Of a stretch of 64,000 bases of DNA, positions 12,690 through 26,016 are shown in pieces. Positions within the stretch are counted from its first letter, which is position 1. Each line of letters opens with the position of its first letter. This DNA comes from Pogona vitticeps. Its lineage: Eukaryota > Chordata > Lepidosauria > Squamata > Agamidae. Below the pieces are notes generated by a model that saw nothing but the letters and a program-made list of their open reading frames with translations, did no database searches and was not told the DNA's origin. The stretch is taken from NCBI RefSeq assembly GCF_051106095.1, contig NC_135791.1, positions 10,268,501 through 10,332,500 on the forward strand. The letters are read 5' to 3'. A program made the translations under genes and the position numbers.

Positions 12690-14925
12690 TCATCTCAGCT
12701 TTTCCCATTGGGCGAGTGGTAGGGAGGGAAGGCTTCGTTCAAGCACATGTATGCTGTGATTTGTGCCAAGAGCTTATAAGCTAAAGCAGCACCCCATTGA
12801 GTGATAAGAAATGTCTGGGAGATCACCAGGCCAGAGTAGGCAAAGTAAGTGTAGAGTGAAACCCCAATTCAATTTAAATGTTCTTCTTCTTCTTCTTTTT
12901 CTTTTATCCTACTCAGTTTTCAAAAAATAGGTGGTTCCAGATGGTTTGCTTCTGTCATTTCTCAGTCACTACTTTCCGGCTGGAAACTAGGAACCGAACA
13001 TTTCCACGTTATTGGGAGCACGGTGCTTTTTCAATGTATACATCCTGGTATTTGTTTTTAGCTAGTTCGTTAGTTTATTGGTTCATTAAAACATTTCTAT
13101 CCTGCCCAAGGGGATTATAGGTTCCATCCGTATCAGTAGTCATGAGAAAGCTGCTGAAGAAGGAGAGAATCCTGTTGACATCGGCGGCCATTTTGTAGCT
13201 AAGGAAACATATGTTATGAACACTGTGGTGAGAACAAGTAAATATTTTCATCTTATGTTTGTATACCATTCTTTTAAGCCATGCTAAAAGGCTTTTCTGG
13301 CTATAAATATTTAAAATTGTGAAATAACCTTCAGCAAAAAAAAGAGGGGGGGTTATATTGCTTTAAGACGGTTATGCTATATTGATGAGAGATTTCTGCA
13401 AGATGGTTTTGGCCTGCGATCTAAAATCCCTCATTCTCATCTCTGTGACTTTGCACACAGTCAGAATCCACAGTGTTTGACTTTTTTTCTGTTTTCCTCC
13501 CCCATTAAACTTCCCTTAGCCTTCTGGGTCTTTGTAGCCCGAGAGTTTTACTCGCTTAATGTGGACAGACCACCCACTGCTCTGCAAATCCAGCACCCCA
13601 GTCACAGGAATTGGGTTGGATCTGGGCAACATAATAATTGAGACAAGACAAACAGGATTAGAAACATTCCTTCTTGAATGCTGAGCGTGATGATGATGCT
13701 GGCTGTCTCTGAGTCATGCGCAGAGCCCTTCCCACATCTCCCCTTTCTTTCTGATGGAATTAAGGCCTCCATAAATGTCAGTAGATTTATGCTCCCAGCA
13801 GCTGTCTGAGAAACCTAAATCCAGCTGGCAAGAATTGCCCCTGACTAGGATCATGGTTCAGTGACTCAGAGAAAGCAAGAAGGAAGACATGGGAAATTGA
13901 GGAAACGAGAGCAAAGGAAAAGCTGAGGGTTATGGAAGGAAGGAAACACAGGGAAAAGTGGTGCTCTCTTATTCGGTTGCTGTGAGTTCTGTATTTCAGA
14001 GGGCAGACTCAGGGCTGGGGCTGCCGTTTGAGCACATGGGCCATCACCACCCATTCAATTCAGCAAGGAGGTACAAAATATAGCTAGATTTTGCACAAGC
14101 GGAAATTGGGCAGAAAATAGATGGAGCTGGCTCCTAGCAACCATTATGACACCAGGTGGCACCTCCTAGACACTCGATTTATTAATGTATCACTTACTTT
14201 TTTGGAAAAATAAACAATCAAAGTCATGCTCCTAAAACAGAAAGGAAATGGGTTGACTTCAGCAGTGTAGACACCAATCATCAGAAATAAATCAATTTCT
14301 ATTCCGTGTATGTGGACACGGCCACCAGTTTAAATACCATGTGACTTGAACCTAATTTTTAAAACTTCTGAACAGAAATCAATTTAAATTGACAGTGTGA
14401 CCACGGTCTAAGGCTCCAAAATAATTACTTCCTGATGGGGACCCTATGGCTCTGTTACTGACACGAGAGCTACCCTTCTTCCCACCCCCACCCCCGTGTA
14501 GCATGGCTTCTATACGTTAAGCACCACAAGAGGGACAAAATCTGGGCCATTGAAGTTTTCACTTATTACAGAATCTTTTAGGCTGGGATAAGCATTACTT
14601 GATGGATTCCTGCCTGTCAAGGATTTCCCAAGGCTTGGGAGTATAGGAAGCGATCATCTTGGTTTCTGGTCTGATTGTTTGTTATGCCTGTACAGTATAT
14701 GTTTATCCTTGTGTAGGTTTACGTAAGCATAAACAGTTTCAGATCCTAGCATGTCCATAAAATACTTTTCCCAAAAACGGTGCTCCTATTTCATATGGAT
14801 ACACAGATACATAGAATAAACTTCTCACTATAAAATTTGCAAAGTTCCTTCTCTCACACCCTCTCAGACCAGTCCAAACACACATTTTGTTGGTGTGAAT
14901 AAAGTTATTTCTTTATTTGTATGTA
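12690..14925. other. Unrecognised, low-repeat region
   Basis: 13430-13820 lacks recognisable repeats and contains motif-dense sequence (aataattgagaca, ggaattaaggcctccataaa). It could be conserved regulatory DNA. No exon with splice sites was found. Confidence 0.3.
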
Positions 14926-14929
14926 TATA

Positions 14930-15745
14930 CTAAGAGCCATGTGGTGTCATGGACAGGGATGGAGAAAGACTCAGGAGATGTTGGTTCAAATCCCTGCTCA
15001 GCCACAGAGATTCAGTGGAGAGAAGCAATGCTAAAACTACTACTTAAAGGTCTATACTAAAGCACACCTGTACTGCAGTGAGTCCTTGACCCTTCGTGCA
15101 CAGCAGGAGAGGAAGCTGAACATGTTCCATATGCGTTGTCTCTGATGCATTTTTGGTATCACCTGGCAGGACAAAATTCCAAATAGAGTAGTCCTAGAAC
15201 GAGCTGGAATTTCTAGCATGTATACATTACTGAAACAGCGACGTCTACATTGGCTTGGGCACATTGTGAGAATGACTGATGGTCGGATTCCAAAAGATCT
15301 CCTGTATGGAGAATGACTGCAGGGATATCGCCCCAGAGGGAGACCACAGCTGTGATACAAGGATATCTGCAAGCGGGATCTGAAGGTCTTAGGAATGGAC
15401 TTCAACAGATGGGAAATGTTGACCTCTGAGCATTCAGCCTGGAGGTGGGCAGTGTAGCATGGCCTCTTTGAAGAGACCCTCATCCAGCAAGCTGAGGCAA
15501 AGAGGCAGTCCCCAAACCAGCAAGATCAGGGAGCTGGACAGGGGACAGACTGTATTTGTCTTCAGTGTGGAAGGGATTGTCGAATTGGCCTTCTCAGCCA
15601 CACTAGACGCTGTTCCAATCCTCCATACAGAGCACATTACTATCGTCTCTCGAGACTGAAGGATCCCTAAACTAAAAGGTCTCACATGTCTTGATGACCC
15701 TGTTAGGGTCACCATAATTTGGATATGATTTGACAGCACATAATA
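14930..15745 (+). mobile_element. Short-family SINE split by a LINE fragment
   Basis: Left half 14930-15053 (gagccatgtggtgtcatgga head, B box ggttcaaatccctgctcagc); right half 15675-15745 (gttagggtcaccataatttg). The junctions share aaaggtct (15046-15053 and 15675-15682), an 8 bp target duplication. Confidence 0.8.
15054..15674 (+). mobile_element. LINE 3' fragment (clade uncertain), inserted in a SINE
   Basis: + frame reads RRLHWLGHIVRMTDGRIPKD, then GYRPRGRPQL, YKDICKRDLK and a CxxCxRDC..H-like end (CLQCGRDCRIGLLSHTRRC). This is the C-terminal region of a non-LTR ORF2 common in vertebrates. Several in-frame stops are present. I cannot choose between R4/Dong-like and RTE-like clades. Confidence 0.75.
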
Positions 15746-16193
15746 CACGTTCATATACACTGCTTGATAGACGGCTTTTCTGCCTTAGGGTACCCAAGGC
15801 CTTCTACGATTGGAGCAAACTAAAATAAGCAAATGTTGCAAGACACAGGACTGCATTGTTTCAGGCTGGTGTATGGTCCCCTCAGAACTGATGGTAGAAA
15901 GTAACTTGCTCTTTTTTTTTTTCTTCAATGGCAAAGGAAGCTGCACAGGCACATAGTAACCTTGCCTCCCTGGAAGAATTGTAGAATTAAAATTAAAGGA
16001 AGAAAGCCTGCATTAAAGGTATTAATCCTTTAGCCCAGCCACACTTAAGCCCATCCCATCCTGTTGTGTTTGACTACAGCTCCCATAATCCTCGTCAGCA
16101 CAAGACAGTGGTGGTTGTACTCCAAAATTCTGCAGGGTTTCAAGCTGAAAAAGGCTACTTTATAAATGTTCTGAGTGCACATGCAAAAAATAA

Positions 16194-16219
16194 AACACAC
16201 ACACACACACACACACACA
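16194..16219. repeat. (AC)n microsatellite
   Basis: About 13 AC units, immediately before the hAT MITE. Confidence 0.95.
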
Positions 16220-16244
16220 AAAGACTAGCCGTTAAGGTGTAGCC

Positions 16245-16380
16245 CAGTGGTTCTTAACCTTTGTTACTCGGATGCTTTTGAACTGCAACTCCCAGAAACC
16301 CCAGTCAGGACAGCTGGGGGTGAAGGCTTCTGGGAGTTGCAGTCCAAAACTCCTGAGTAACCCAAGGTTAAGAACCAGTG
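16245..16380. mobile_element. hAT-type MITE, 136 bp hairpin with 8 bp target duplication
   Basis: Termini cagtggttcttaacctttg and the inverse aaggttaagaaccagtg; the arms pair over most of the length. gtgtagcc flanks both sides (16237-16244 and 16381-16388), the 8 bp duplication expected for hAT. Confidence 0.92.
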
Positions 16381-16388
16381 GTGTAGCC

Positions 16389-17215
16389 AATCTTTCCATT
16401 CCTAGTGATTAGAGTACATCTTGATTCCTTTCATTCAAATGGCGAAGAGCGTGTTTTATGATCCTTTATATTATGATGGTAGAGTGTAGAGTTTGGTCTA
16501 TGCATCCATAAAAACAGGAGCACCCTTTCCTGGGGAAGATGCAAGGTGGAGCTAGGAGAGTCTTCTGTGTAAAATTCCAGGCAGAGGCACTGTCATTCTA
16601 CGTCACAGGTACTCTACGTTAGTATTAAGCTGTGGGGAAGGCCTGGAGAATCTCTCACAAGTCCCTCCTGACATCAAGGGCTCCCCCGTGTTTCTCCATA
16701 ACAGGAGCTTTTCAGCCAGTGGTTGTGAAGGACCCAGGCCTTCCCTCCAGCCTTCCCTTATTCTCTTCTCCATAAGAGGAGAGGTGACTGAGCGAAAGCG
16801 AGAGGGCCCCTTTTTTGGCACCCCCTAGACATTCCATTCTGACCTGTCACTGACAGATATAGTCCCGGACTTCACTCCTTGCTGACGCCCGAGACACCAG
16901 AGCAGGCCAGAAAGAATTTGGCTGCACCGAAGACCATCGGATCGAAGTCCTCAGGCCTGCTAACGACACCGGTCGTTGGCACTGGGTCTCTGTAGCACAG
17001 CCCCCTCCCCATCCCAGTCCGTATTAACTGCCACCTTTACATGTAAGTGGCTGTAATGTGTCTGATTGTGTTCAGCAGTGTTGCTAAATTCGGATCAGCT
17101 ACAGTCGTCTAGCGTGCTAGCTAGCTGATACCTGAGGGAATTGCTATACAGTATTTCTCTGGATCCCCATGTGGGGAGACAAATCTCAGGGAAACATTAA
17201 CGAATGAAGGACCAA

Positions 17216-17261
<46 letters not shown>

Positions 17262-18400
17262 TGAGTGAATGAGTGAGTGAGAGAGAGAGAGAGAGAGAGA
17301 GATTTTTAAAGGTTCAAAAGGTTGGCACCCATGTCCACTCATATATTTAGACGTGGATTCCTGCATTGAGCGAGGCGTTGGACTGGATGGCCTTTTAGAC
17401 CCCTTCCAGCTCATTTACTGTACGGTTCTATTATTCTCAGCCAGTGCCAGAGTACACAGGCTCAGTGCAAAAGGTGCTCCACCCCAACACCTGGTTGCCT
17501 TCACTCACTCCTGTGATATCATGTGACCTCACAAAGATCCATCCCTTGGCCTCAGGTTTTGGCCTGAAATCTCAGGGAATCGGGTGCTATTGATGTAACA
17601 AGCTTCAAGGGTTGATGCCCTTGCATCTATGCTGTAAAGTACTTCTCTCCCCATCACCATGATCTCTTAGAACCATTTCACCCTCTTAAACACACAGACC
17701 AGCCATGTCAAGCAGGTGGACGGGAACAGGTCCTCTTGCTTTCTTTTTTGAAATGTTGTTAGAAGAGGGCAGGTTTTCCCCTTTTTACAAGGTGGGAACC
17801 AGAGCAGTTGTGGAGTGGATCTCCATATTCACTGCAGTGGATGTCTCTCGAACACTGACAGCTCATGTACCACGTTGGGGGACAAGGGCTCCTATCCCAT
17901 TTGAGGTGGGCCTTCGAGGTTCTGCTCATTCCACGAACCATCCCTGCTCTCGGATTCATTCTAATTTGAGGCTTAGAAGACACACAGAGAGAGAACATAA
18001 GAAAAAGTAAAGCTGGCGTAATCCTGCCTGCTTGCTACAAACTAAAGGGAAAATGTGTCAGCTCCGAAGTCCTGTTCTGGCCTAGATAATTCTTAAGGCT
18101 GCTATGAAAAGCTTATGTTGCACGGCCAGTTGTACACTAGCCTCCAGAAGCATGACTTTCCCCACCATGATTACAAGTCTCAGTATCCATGTGAGATAGT
18201 GTGGTGTACTGCAGCCATCATCAAACTTTTTTATTTTTATTTTTTTGCCACAGTCATAAACACAATATGCAAGAAATAGAGGCTGAATCGGGATTGTATA
18301 AGTTGCATAATAAACCTTATAAATGTGGTGTGTGAAGAATTGTTTCCATGCCGTGACTACCTTCAAATGTGCCAGGGGCCCCCTCCATATGGGCCCCCAC
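16389..18400. other. Unrecognised region with a microsatellite
   Basis: (GT)n then (GTGA)/(GA)n at 17218-17302. 17375-17425 is a SINE-like tail (gttggactggatggcctttt). No gene recognised. Confidence 0.4.
17218..17302. repeat. Compound (GT)n(GTGA)n(GA)n microsatellite
   Basis: About 40 bp of GT followed by GTGA and GA units. Confidence 0.95.
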
Positions 18401-18407
18401 GTGAGAA

Positions 18408-18592
18408 TGAGTAGTGTAGTGGATAGAATGATGGACTAGGACTCTGGAGACAAGGGTTCAAATTTCCACTTGGCCATGAAAATCACTGGGAGAGTTGAAG
18501 TACTAAAGCTACTCCTTTCATACCTCACTTACCTTGAAAGAGCAATCCGAGTCACTAAAAGTTGGTTCTAACTTGATAGCAGAGAAGTAACA
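18408..18592 (+). mobile_element. tRNA-headed SINE, short family
   Basis: tagtgtagtggatagaatga head, caagggttcaaatttccact B box, tail gttggttctaacttgatagc. Confidence 0.8.
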
Positions 18593-18850
18593 GAACTCCA
18601 AAACATCACAAGCAGTGTTCTAATCTCCTTCTTAATCTCCTGCAAAATGCTGCTCTGGTCAAACAACATTCTGAGGTGCTGTGGGAAACCAATAGGGTAC
18701 CTAGACCTATCATAATGCCAGTTGAAGACATTTAGCCGGGCCATTGTACAGCACCCCAAATGGCATGTTTCTTAACCTTTATTTTACAGGCTGGCACACT
18801 GCCAAGAAGGGGTTAATCTTGTTGGGGTAGGCAATCCATGATGCTGCCAT

Positions 18851-18852
18851 AT

Positions 18853-18911
<59 letters not shown>

Positions 18912-19300
18912 TATTAGATTTGTATCTAGGCAACGTCTGCTCTGGGCGGCATAACGTAAAAACATGAAAAACAACATATAAACAATTAAAACGACAATTT
19001 AAATCAATAATATTAGTGGCATTCAAGATGGAAAAGCAAAATGGAAGTTAAAATAGAAAAGGAAATCAAGTAGTGACCGGAGGGAAGGCCTGCCTAAAGA
19101 GCCAGGTCTTAAGTTGGCTCTTTAAAACACCCAGCAAGGGTGCCAGGTGAATTTCCAACAGAAGTTTATTCCAAAGTTGAGGGGCCACTGCTGAGAAGGT
19201 CCGGTTTCTTGTTTTTTCTTTCCAGGTCTCCCTCGGCGTTAGGCCCCTCAGCCGCCTTTCCTGGCTGTATTGAGTGATTCAAGTAGATCTAGGTGGGATT
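18851..19300 (-). mobile_element. L2 LINE 3' end with (ATTT)n tail
   Basis: (ATTT)n at 18851-18912 is the reversed 3' tail, followed by ctgctctgggcggcat. The minus strand then encodes TFSAVAPQLWN and LKSQLKTWLFRQAF, the L2 ORF2 end. Confidence 0.85.
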
Positions 19301-20380
19301 TATAACAAGCCATATATGGTGATTCACAGAAAGAAGCCTCTCTATGTGGGTGAATCCACTGGTCTTCCATTATGAAAAGATCCAGCCACTGAAAGCTGCT
19401 TCAGGCACTGCCACGCAAACAAGGGAAGGCTGTCAAGGTCCACCGAAAGAAGATGTTGTGCCTACTGCCACCATGCCCTCAAACTTGGAGACAGCCCTAG
19501 CATCTTTACATTTTTGCCTTTCCCCTTTTTTTTGCAACCAAATTTTCCTTAGAAAAGCAAGGAAACGAAGGCTGGCCTTTCTCGAGCATTTCTGAGGCCT
19601 CTACAATGTTTGTGTATTGACTTCCTCACTAGGCTCACAAAAGCATGAACTCTATCTGGAAAAGCCTTGGGATGCCCGTCTGTGTGTCGTCCTTCTTTCC
19701 GACTGGCAGGGCTCTGTTGTTGGATGGAGTTGGCAGTCACAAAAGGGATCTGGAGCTTTTGGGAGCAGTTGCTTGACAGCCTGTCCCAATGATAAGCTAT
19801 TTCCAGCCTGAAACAACTGCTCTTATATGATGTCATGTGTCTATCTTTGCTCTATTGGCTGGAGAAGATGGGGTTTACTCTCCTGCAACTTGATGGCCTG
19901 GGGCAAACCCAAAGCTTGGAAAGGTTATTTTTCTTGGACTTTATCTCCAGAATTTCCCATAAAAGTTAACTTTTCTACACTGTGGTCACAGATAAGAATG
20001 ATCCAGCATAACACAATAACCTTCTCAGAGGTGAGTGCGTTTTCTTCTGCAGCCAGCCCCTATAAGAAGCTGCTATTAATTTTCACATTAAAGACACTTC
20101 CAAATGCAGCCATATTTTGCTCCACGTGTTGTTTGTTCTGGGAGTTTGTACGAGATCTATGACATACCTCTTGTCGTGGAGTTATTACTATTAGATTCCA
20201 TGACATTCCATGGAATTTTAAAAAAATATATCCTACACACACGCGTGCACACGCACACACATTATTCTAATATAGCTATTTCCATGTGTACAAACATAAA
20301 ATGTTGGTTTTTAAAAAATATTATCTTTCAAGATGTCAAAAAAGGCATGGAATTTCATGTAATATATTTCCTGGAAAGAA
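19301..20380. other. Unrecognised region
   Basis: No gene or repeat recognised except short purine/pyrimidine runs and a (CA)-rich stretch near 20235-20260. Confidence 0.4.
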
Positions 20381-20385
20381 TGATA

Positions 20386-20550
20386 TACTAAAGACTCAAG
20401 AGGCCTGTGTTCAAGTTCTTGCTTGGCTATGGAAACTCATTTGGGGATGGCACTGGTAAAACCATTCCTTAAATATCTCACATAACTTGAAAAACTCTGT
20501 TAGGGTTTCCATCAGTCAGATGTGACTTGGTGGTACATAACACACATGTC
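20386..20550 (+). mobile_element. tRNA-headed SINE, short family (5' end incomplete)
   Basis: gtgttcaagttcttgcttgg B-box region; gtcagatgtgacttggtggt tail with (AC)n. Confidence 0.7.
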
Positions 20551-20811
20551 CTTGGGACTTCTAAGTAACCCAGTTCTCATTGACCTCCTTGAGGTTTTGT
20601 TCATTTTAAGAAGTGAGTAGTTATTTCCTTCCACATTACACCCCTTGCATTCTCTGTTGTTCCTTCAAGGTTTACAGATGTTCTGGAAAAAAAAGTCTTT
20701 CATTGTCATGTGGGAGGGGCAGGATGGTAGGTGAAGAGTGGATGTGCATTTCAAGGGGATGCTTTGAGTTTTCTGCTTCTCTCCATTTGTCATTGGGTGC
20801 AATGCCCACTT

Positions 20812-21111
20812 GTTTGTTGTTGTTTAGTCATGTCCGACTCTTCGTGACCCCATGGACCAGAGCACGCCAGGCCCTCCTGTCTTCCACTGCCTCCCAGAGT
20901 TGGGTCAAATTCATGTTGGTCACTTCGATGACACTGTCCATCCATCTCATCCTCTGTCGTCCCCTTCTCCTCTTGCCCTCACACTTTCCCAACATCAGGG
21001 GCTTTTCCAGGGAGTCTTCTCTTCTCATGAGAGGGCCAAAGTACTGGAGCCTCAGCTTCAGGATCTGTCCTTCCAATGAGAGCACTCAGGGTTGATTTCC
21101 TTTAGAATGGA
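20812..21111 (-). mobile_element. Bov-B (RTE) LINE 3' end
   Basis: The minus strand encodes LQYFGPLMRREDSLEKPLML and onward to GVTKSRT, the Bov-B ORF2 C terminus. It shares its edges with the 2506 and 28570 copies. Confidence 0.92.
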
Positions 21112-21292
21112 TAATGCCCGCTAGGTAACAGATTTTATCAATTAGGAGTGGCTTCAAGTATTCTACAGCTTTTAATTGAGTGCTACAGCTATCTGTTTTG
21201 TGTGGGCTGACTCATATCACACCAGACCTTCAGACCCATCACCCGCCCCTGCTGGCCACTCGCTGCAGTGTTATTTTAATATTTTTTATTTC

Positions 21293-21338
21293 TTACACAC
21301 AGACACACAGACACACACACACAGACACACACACACAG

Positions 21339-21366
<28 letters not shown>
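21293..21366. repeat. (CA)n / CACAGA compound microsatellite
   Basis: Alternating ACACAC and AGACAC units; gives spurious His/Thr-rich ORFs. Confidence 0.95.
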
Positions 21367-21372
<6 letters not shown>

Positions 21373-21944
21373 AGAGTGAGAGAGAAAGGGAAGCAAGGCT
21401 TGGAAGGAGGGCACACTTTCTCCCTCCCACTGGCTCTCAGTTAATGTTTCACAAACTGGTCTGTACCTCTAGACACATTACAGATGGGGGGGGGGAATAG
21501 GCTTGCCAAGGAGGGGGGCACCCTGCAGGGACTGAAACTGACAAGACTTGCAAAGTGGGAGGTGGAGGGGCGGCTAAAACTGACCAGACATTTTAACTAG
21601 ATTGGCAGCCCTAGACTTGCAAAAAAAAAAAAAAAAGGGGACACACACACACAAACACACACACAAACACAGGGAGCACAGAAAGCACACCCAGTGAGTA
21701 GCAGACTTCACAGACACAATTTACACTGACAGAGGCATTCACACATGCCAAAACAATTCAAAATCAATTAATTTAACATTCAAGTTAAAACAAACAACCC
21801 TCCAGCAGAAATAGCTAACTTCCAATCAGAGTAACACAATTCCCTATCAAAACAATCTGTGCCTCCACGTGTGTCGTGTTAGTCACTTTTAAAAAAACTG
21901 ATACAAAACATGCTAAACCCAATTCATATAGTTTTTTTCTCCAG

Positions 21945-22330
21945 TGTAACCACACTCATAGTCCATCGCTCTGCCCACTATGCCACACTAGGTAGAGCAA
22001 ATTATTGGCTCGCCATGGAAATCCGCTGGGGTGGCAACAATAAACCAGTCCTTGCACTTCTCACATACTCTATTGTGTGCATTTGTGTTCTGTGCCATCA
22101 AATTGGAGCCAATTAATATTGACCTTAATAGGCCTTTCAAGGTAAGTCAGATATTTAAAGAGTGGTTTTGCCAGTTCCACTTCCCCAGTGCGTTTCCATG
22201 GCCAACTGGGGATTTGAACCCTGCTCTCCAGAGTCCTAGTCTATCACTCTATCCACTACACCTCACTGGGAATCCCATACCTTATTAGGATTGGCATAAG
22301 CTGGAACTGACTTAATAGCACATAACAATA
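21945..22330 (-). mobile_element. Nested or duplicated short-family SINE copies
   Basis: 22060-22275 is a reversed copy (tgtgccatcaaattggagcc to ctatccactacacctcactg). Flanking 21950-22060 and 22276-22330 carry further head and tail pieces, suggesting SINE-in-SINE insertion. Confidence 0.6.
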
Positions 22331-23590
22331 GTAGCAGCAGATTTGCCATTGGGACATACTACTTGTGGCCTTAAATATGTCTTTGTAGGGGGATCTGAAG
22401 ATTTGAGGAATCCCACCCTTTATAAATGCTCATAAATGCTATGAAACTGGTGTTTGCTTTAAGGGAGAAATCTCCCCTTGGTGCCAACGGATGCTGCGTC
22501 AATGCTGCCTACATGCACAGCATAAATACTTCACATGCTCTGCCAAGAGCTGTACTCAAAAGCCTGCCTGGCACAAGCTGCTAGCACAAGTAATAGATTA
22601 GGGAAGTCTACAGAAATAGCCACTGAGCATCCTTTGGTGCATTGTGAAAAAGCTATTAATAAGAGATACAATCGAGATTGTTAATGAACCAGGAGGACAG
22701 TTAGAAGCCAAGCCTGTTTTTAACCTTTTGGAAATAAGAAATTCCACATCTGGACGAAGAAGTTAGGATGCATATAATTTCACAAAGTGATTTCACTTCT
22801 CAGCAAGTGATCTAATTCATATAAAATTATTTCCTACATTTAAAATATTTTGGGTCACTTTGGGGCATACTCTTTTCAAGATGGCTGATGAGATAAAACA
22901 ATGCAACAATATATAAATTAGGAGAATCCAGTGACGATAAGAAAATAGGCATCCCACTCTTAAAATATTGGAAAGAATTGCATTCCAATACAATCAAGAA
23001 TACAATCCTCATTCAAAGAGGCACCAGCTATCGTGGGTTTGGAATAAACAGAAGCCTGCCACCGAATCCCCTTCAGTCTGCTAATCTCAGCAGTGGGATA
23101 TACCATCAGAAATGCTATGCTGTCCAAGATCTGCAGGCAGAAGATCCAATATTTGGACTAGTTTGGACTGATATATATCTATAGATACAGATATAAAGAG
23201 AAACTGAGAAAATGCTCAACAGGGAAGCTGGATTGGGTCAGATCAACGGCTTCTATCTTTTCTAGAAAATTTTGTATATTCTATATCACACTGAGGACGT
23301 TATGGCCATTGGAGCATCTTGAATTCCAATTCAGCAGCCCTCTGTTTAAAGAAATCTTCTCTTTGAAGGGCTATCCAGGTGGAGTTTTAAAGATACATAG
23401 CAAACAGAGCAGAAAGCTTGAAATGAATAATAAAATAAATGTGTGGCATCAAGTTGATTCCAACCTTTGGCTTTCTAGGTATAAGTACACAGCAATGGTT
23501 TACTGGTCCCTCTGGGACAAAATAGCTTGCCCAAGGCCACATAAGCTGTCTCTTCTCCCATAAGGCACAGTGTGCAACAGAACTCTGCAC
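22331..23590. other. Unrecognised region
   Basis: Includes a SINE-like reversed piece at 23435-23590 (gtggcatcaagttgattcca). Otherwise nothing recognised. Confidence 0.4.
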
Positions 23591-23592
23591 TA

Positions 23593-23930
23593 GGTAAAGG
23601 TAAAGGTTCCCCTTGACATTTAGTCCAGTCGTGTCCGACTCTAGGGGGCGATGCTCATCCCCGTTTCCAAGCCATAGAGCCAGCGTTTGTCCAAAGACAG
23701 TTTCCGTGGTCACCTGGCCAGCGCGACTAGACACAGAATGGCATTACCTTCCCACCAAGGTGGTACCTATTTATCTACTCTCATTTACATGCTTTCGAAC
23801 TGCTAGGTTGGCAGCTGGGACAAGCAATGGGAGTTCATTCCATCACGTGGATTTGATCTTACGACGGCTGGTCTTCCAACCTTGCAGCACAGAGACTTCT
23901 ACGGTTTAACCCGCAGCACCACCACATCTC
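23593..23930 (-). mobile_element. tRNA-derived SINE, about 340 bp
   Basis: ggtaaaggtaaaggttcccc tail at left, cgcagcaccaccacatctcc head at right. Same family as 10961-11298. Confidence 0.88.
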
Positions 23931-24124
23931 CTGTATGGGAAAGGGTTCTTTTAATATTCTTTTCAAAATTTTCATATATTTTGTTTTTATTTTTAGCTAT
24001 TCATGACCTCTTCTTGGAACAAGCTGTGCGTAAATGAACAGGATGAAAATTTTAAATGGATTCGCTAGTTGAATAGCTACATGGTTATGTAAAAATGCCG
24101 TATCTTCAGTTTGCCCGGACCACA

Positions 24125-24390
24125 ACTCTGTATCATCAGAGAGTTGGAAGACACCCCTAAAGATCAGGTCAACTAGTCCAACCCCTTGATGATAAAGGAA
24201 ATCTGCTCCAGCATCCCTGATAGGTGGCTATCCAGCCTCTACTTATACAAAAACACAGAAAAAATAGCAAAGGAAAGCCTATCACTTCCCAAGGTATTCG
24301 GTTCCTCTATCAGGCTGAATATGTACCGCCAAGTACACACTATCCGGAAGGTCTTCTTAATATAGCTTCTTCAGTGATTAATCCACATCT
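24125..24390 (-). mobile_element. CR1 LINE 3' fragment
   Basis: agagagttggaagacacccc, actagtccaaccccttgatg and ggtggctatccagcctctac are reversed CR1 3' blocks. Confidence 0.75.
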
Positions 24391-26010
24391 GCTCAAAAGC
24401 TAAGGTGTTCAATTCACAGAGAGGTGATTTGGGTCAAGCAGTGAAGCAGTTATTCAAGAACAGCCAAGGGAGAATTAGAACCATTAATACAGAGAGGGCA
24501 AATAAAAGTGGTCTTCTGAAGTTTAACTGGATCAGTGATTTAAGGGACTTAACTGGGAGTAAAAAAAAACTAGCACAAGATGGGTTTAGCACAGTGACCT
24601 GGTAGTGAAGGGAAGATACAGAAATAAATGAGGCACTCAATGCCAATTCCTCAGTGTAAAATTGTAGTGTTGGTTGGGATTACCTAAACTGAACCAGCTC
24701 TTCAGAGGTGAAGGAGCAAGCAGGAAGGATTCTCTAGCACCATCTGTTTGGAGGATTGGCCCAGAATATCAATAGATAAAAACAAATGCAGACTAAGTTT
24801 CAAGATGCCAGAAGACAACTGGAATAAACTTGATGCACTTCAGACTATTTAGTTTTGAGCCTTTCTTCATGGCGACAAACTAAACTACGCTACACAAAAA
24901 AATTAACCATATACGATAAATAGAGAAGGTAAAAATAATATAGATTAAGTAGATAATTAGTAAAGAAAATAAGTACACACAGACTTTAGAGCAATATTTT
25001 CCTATCTTAAAATGTAGCATGCAAGTTGAATAATAGAGACGTGCCATCAAGTTGATTACAAGTTATGGCGACTCTTCTCCTCAGAAGCAGAGCAAGGAAT
25101 TGAACTCCCAACTGGTGACTCTGCAGCCGGATGTCTAATTCACTGAACTATCCAGCATGCTGTTTTCTTAAAACCAACCCAACCCAATATGGGTAGCACA
25201 TAGATTATATTTTTCACAACTGCAACCAATGATTCATTCTGGTGAATAATCACGACATTGCTTGATTCTGTTTTCGAAGGCCTGCCCCCTGAATTGTTCA
25301 GGTGCCCTTTTGTCTGGTAAAAATGGAGCTGAGAGAACTGCATATACAACAACCTCTGACTTCCCACACATTTTCAGGTGTCACATGTAAACAAAATGTA
25401 GTGAGGAAAACTCCATTTGGTGTAAGATTTTTTTTTCAACCTGGCGAATGGTGACGTCAGTGCCTTCCCTCAGCCAGGACAGGCTTCAAAAATGAAGACT
25501 GTACAGCAAAGAATGACTTTGCAAACCACACCCGCCCCTATGGAGACACAGTCTACCCCACAGATCAGTCGGTAATGGCAAGGTTGTTTGTTGGCGTCCA
25601 TCCATCCAGGGATCTGCCTCTCCCTGACAAACCAGCTCATGTCAGACACCGTGGCACTTCCTCTCAACAAAGGCTTCCCTGTCAGTGGTTTGGTGGCGGG
25701 TGAGGGTGGGACCCGTTAAGCTGCTAAGATTAGAAAGGCTGTGAATTTCTGCTGGCTCAACCATTTCTTTTATTATTTCCTTCATTCACACAAGAGTATG
25801 TCGATCATTAACTCCAGGGCTGGGCTGAATGGTGCTGGGATCAGCCTGTCATCTTGGACCTAAGCTAGAAGGCCATGGGAGATTTCCTTTCCTGCTTCTC
25901 AAAATGGCAAAAAGATCTGGCAGCTACTTCTCTGTAATCTCTCTCTCCTGAGGGATTTGTCACTCACCTCTTGGCTACTGGTCCTGGTTCGGATAGAAAC
26001 CTAATGATGG
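24391..26010. other. Mostly unrecognised region
   Basis: A reversed SINE fragment lies at 25036-25155 (gacgtgccatcaagttgatt). No gene recognised. Confidence 0.4.
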
Positions 26011-26016
26011 TTCCTC

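Noticed and set aside
15052-15483. 143-codon minus-strand ORF
   Set aside because: Antisense of the LINE fragment that reads on the + strand.
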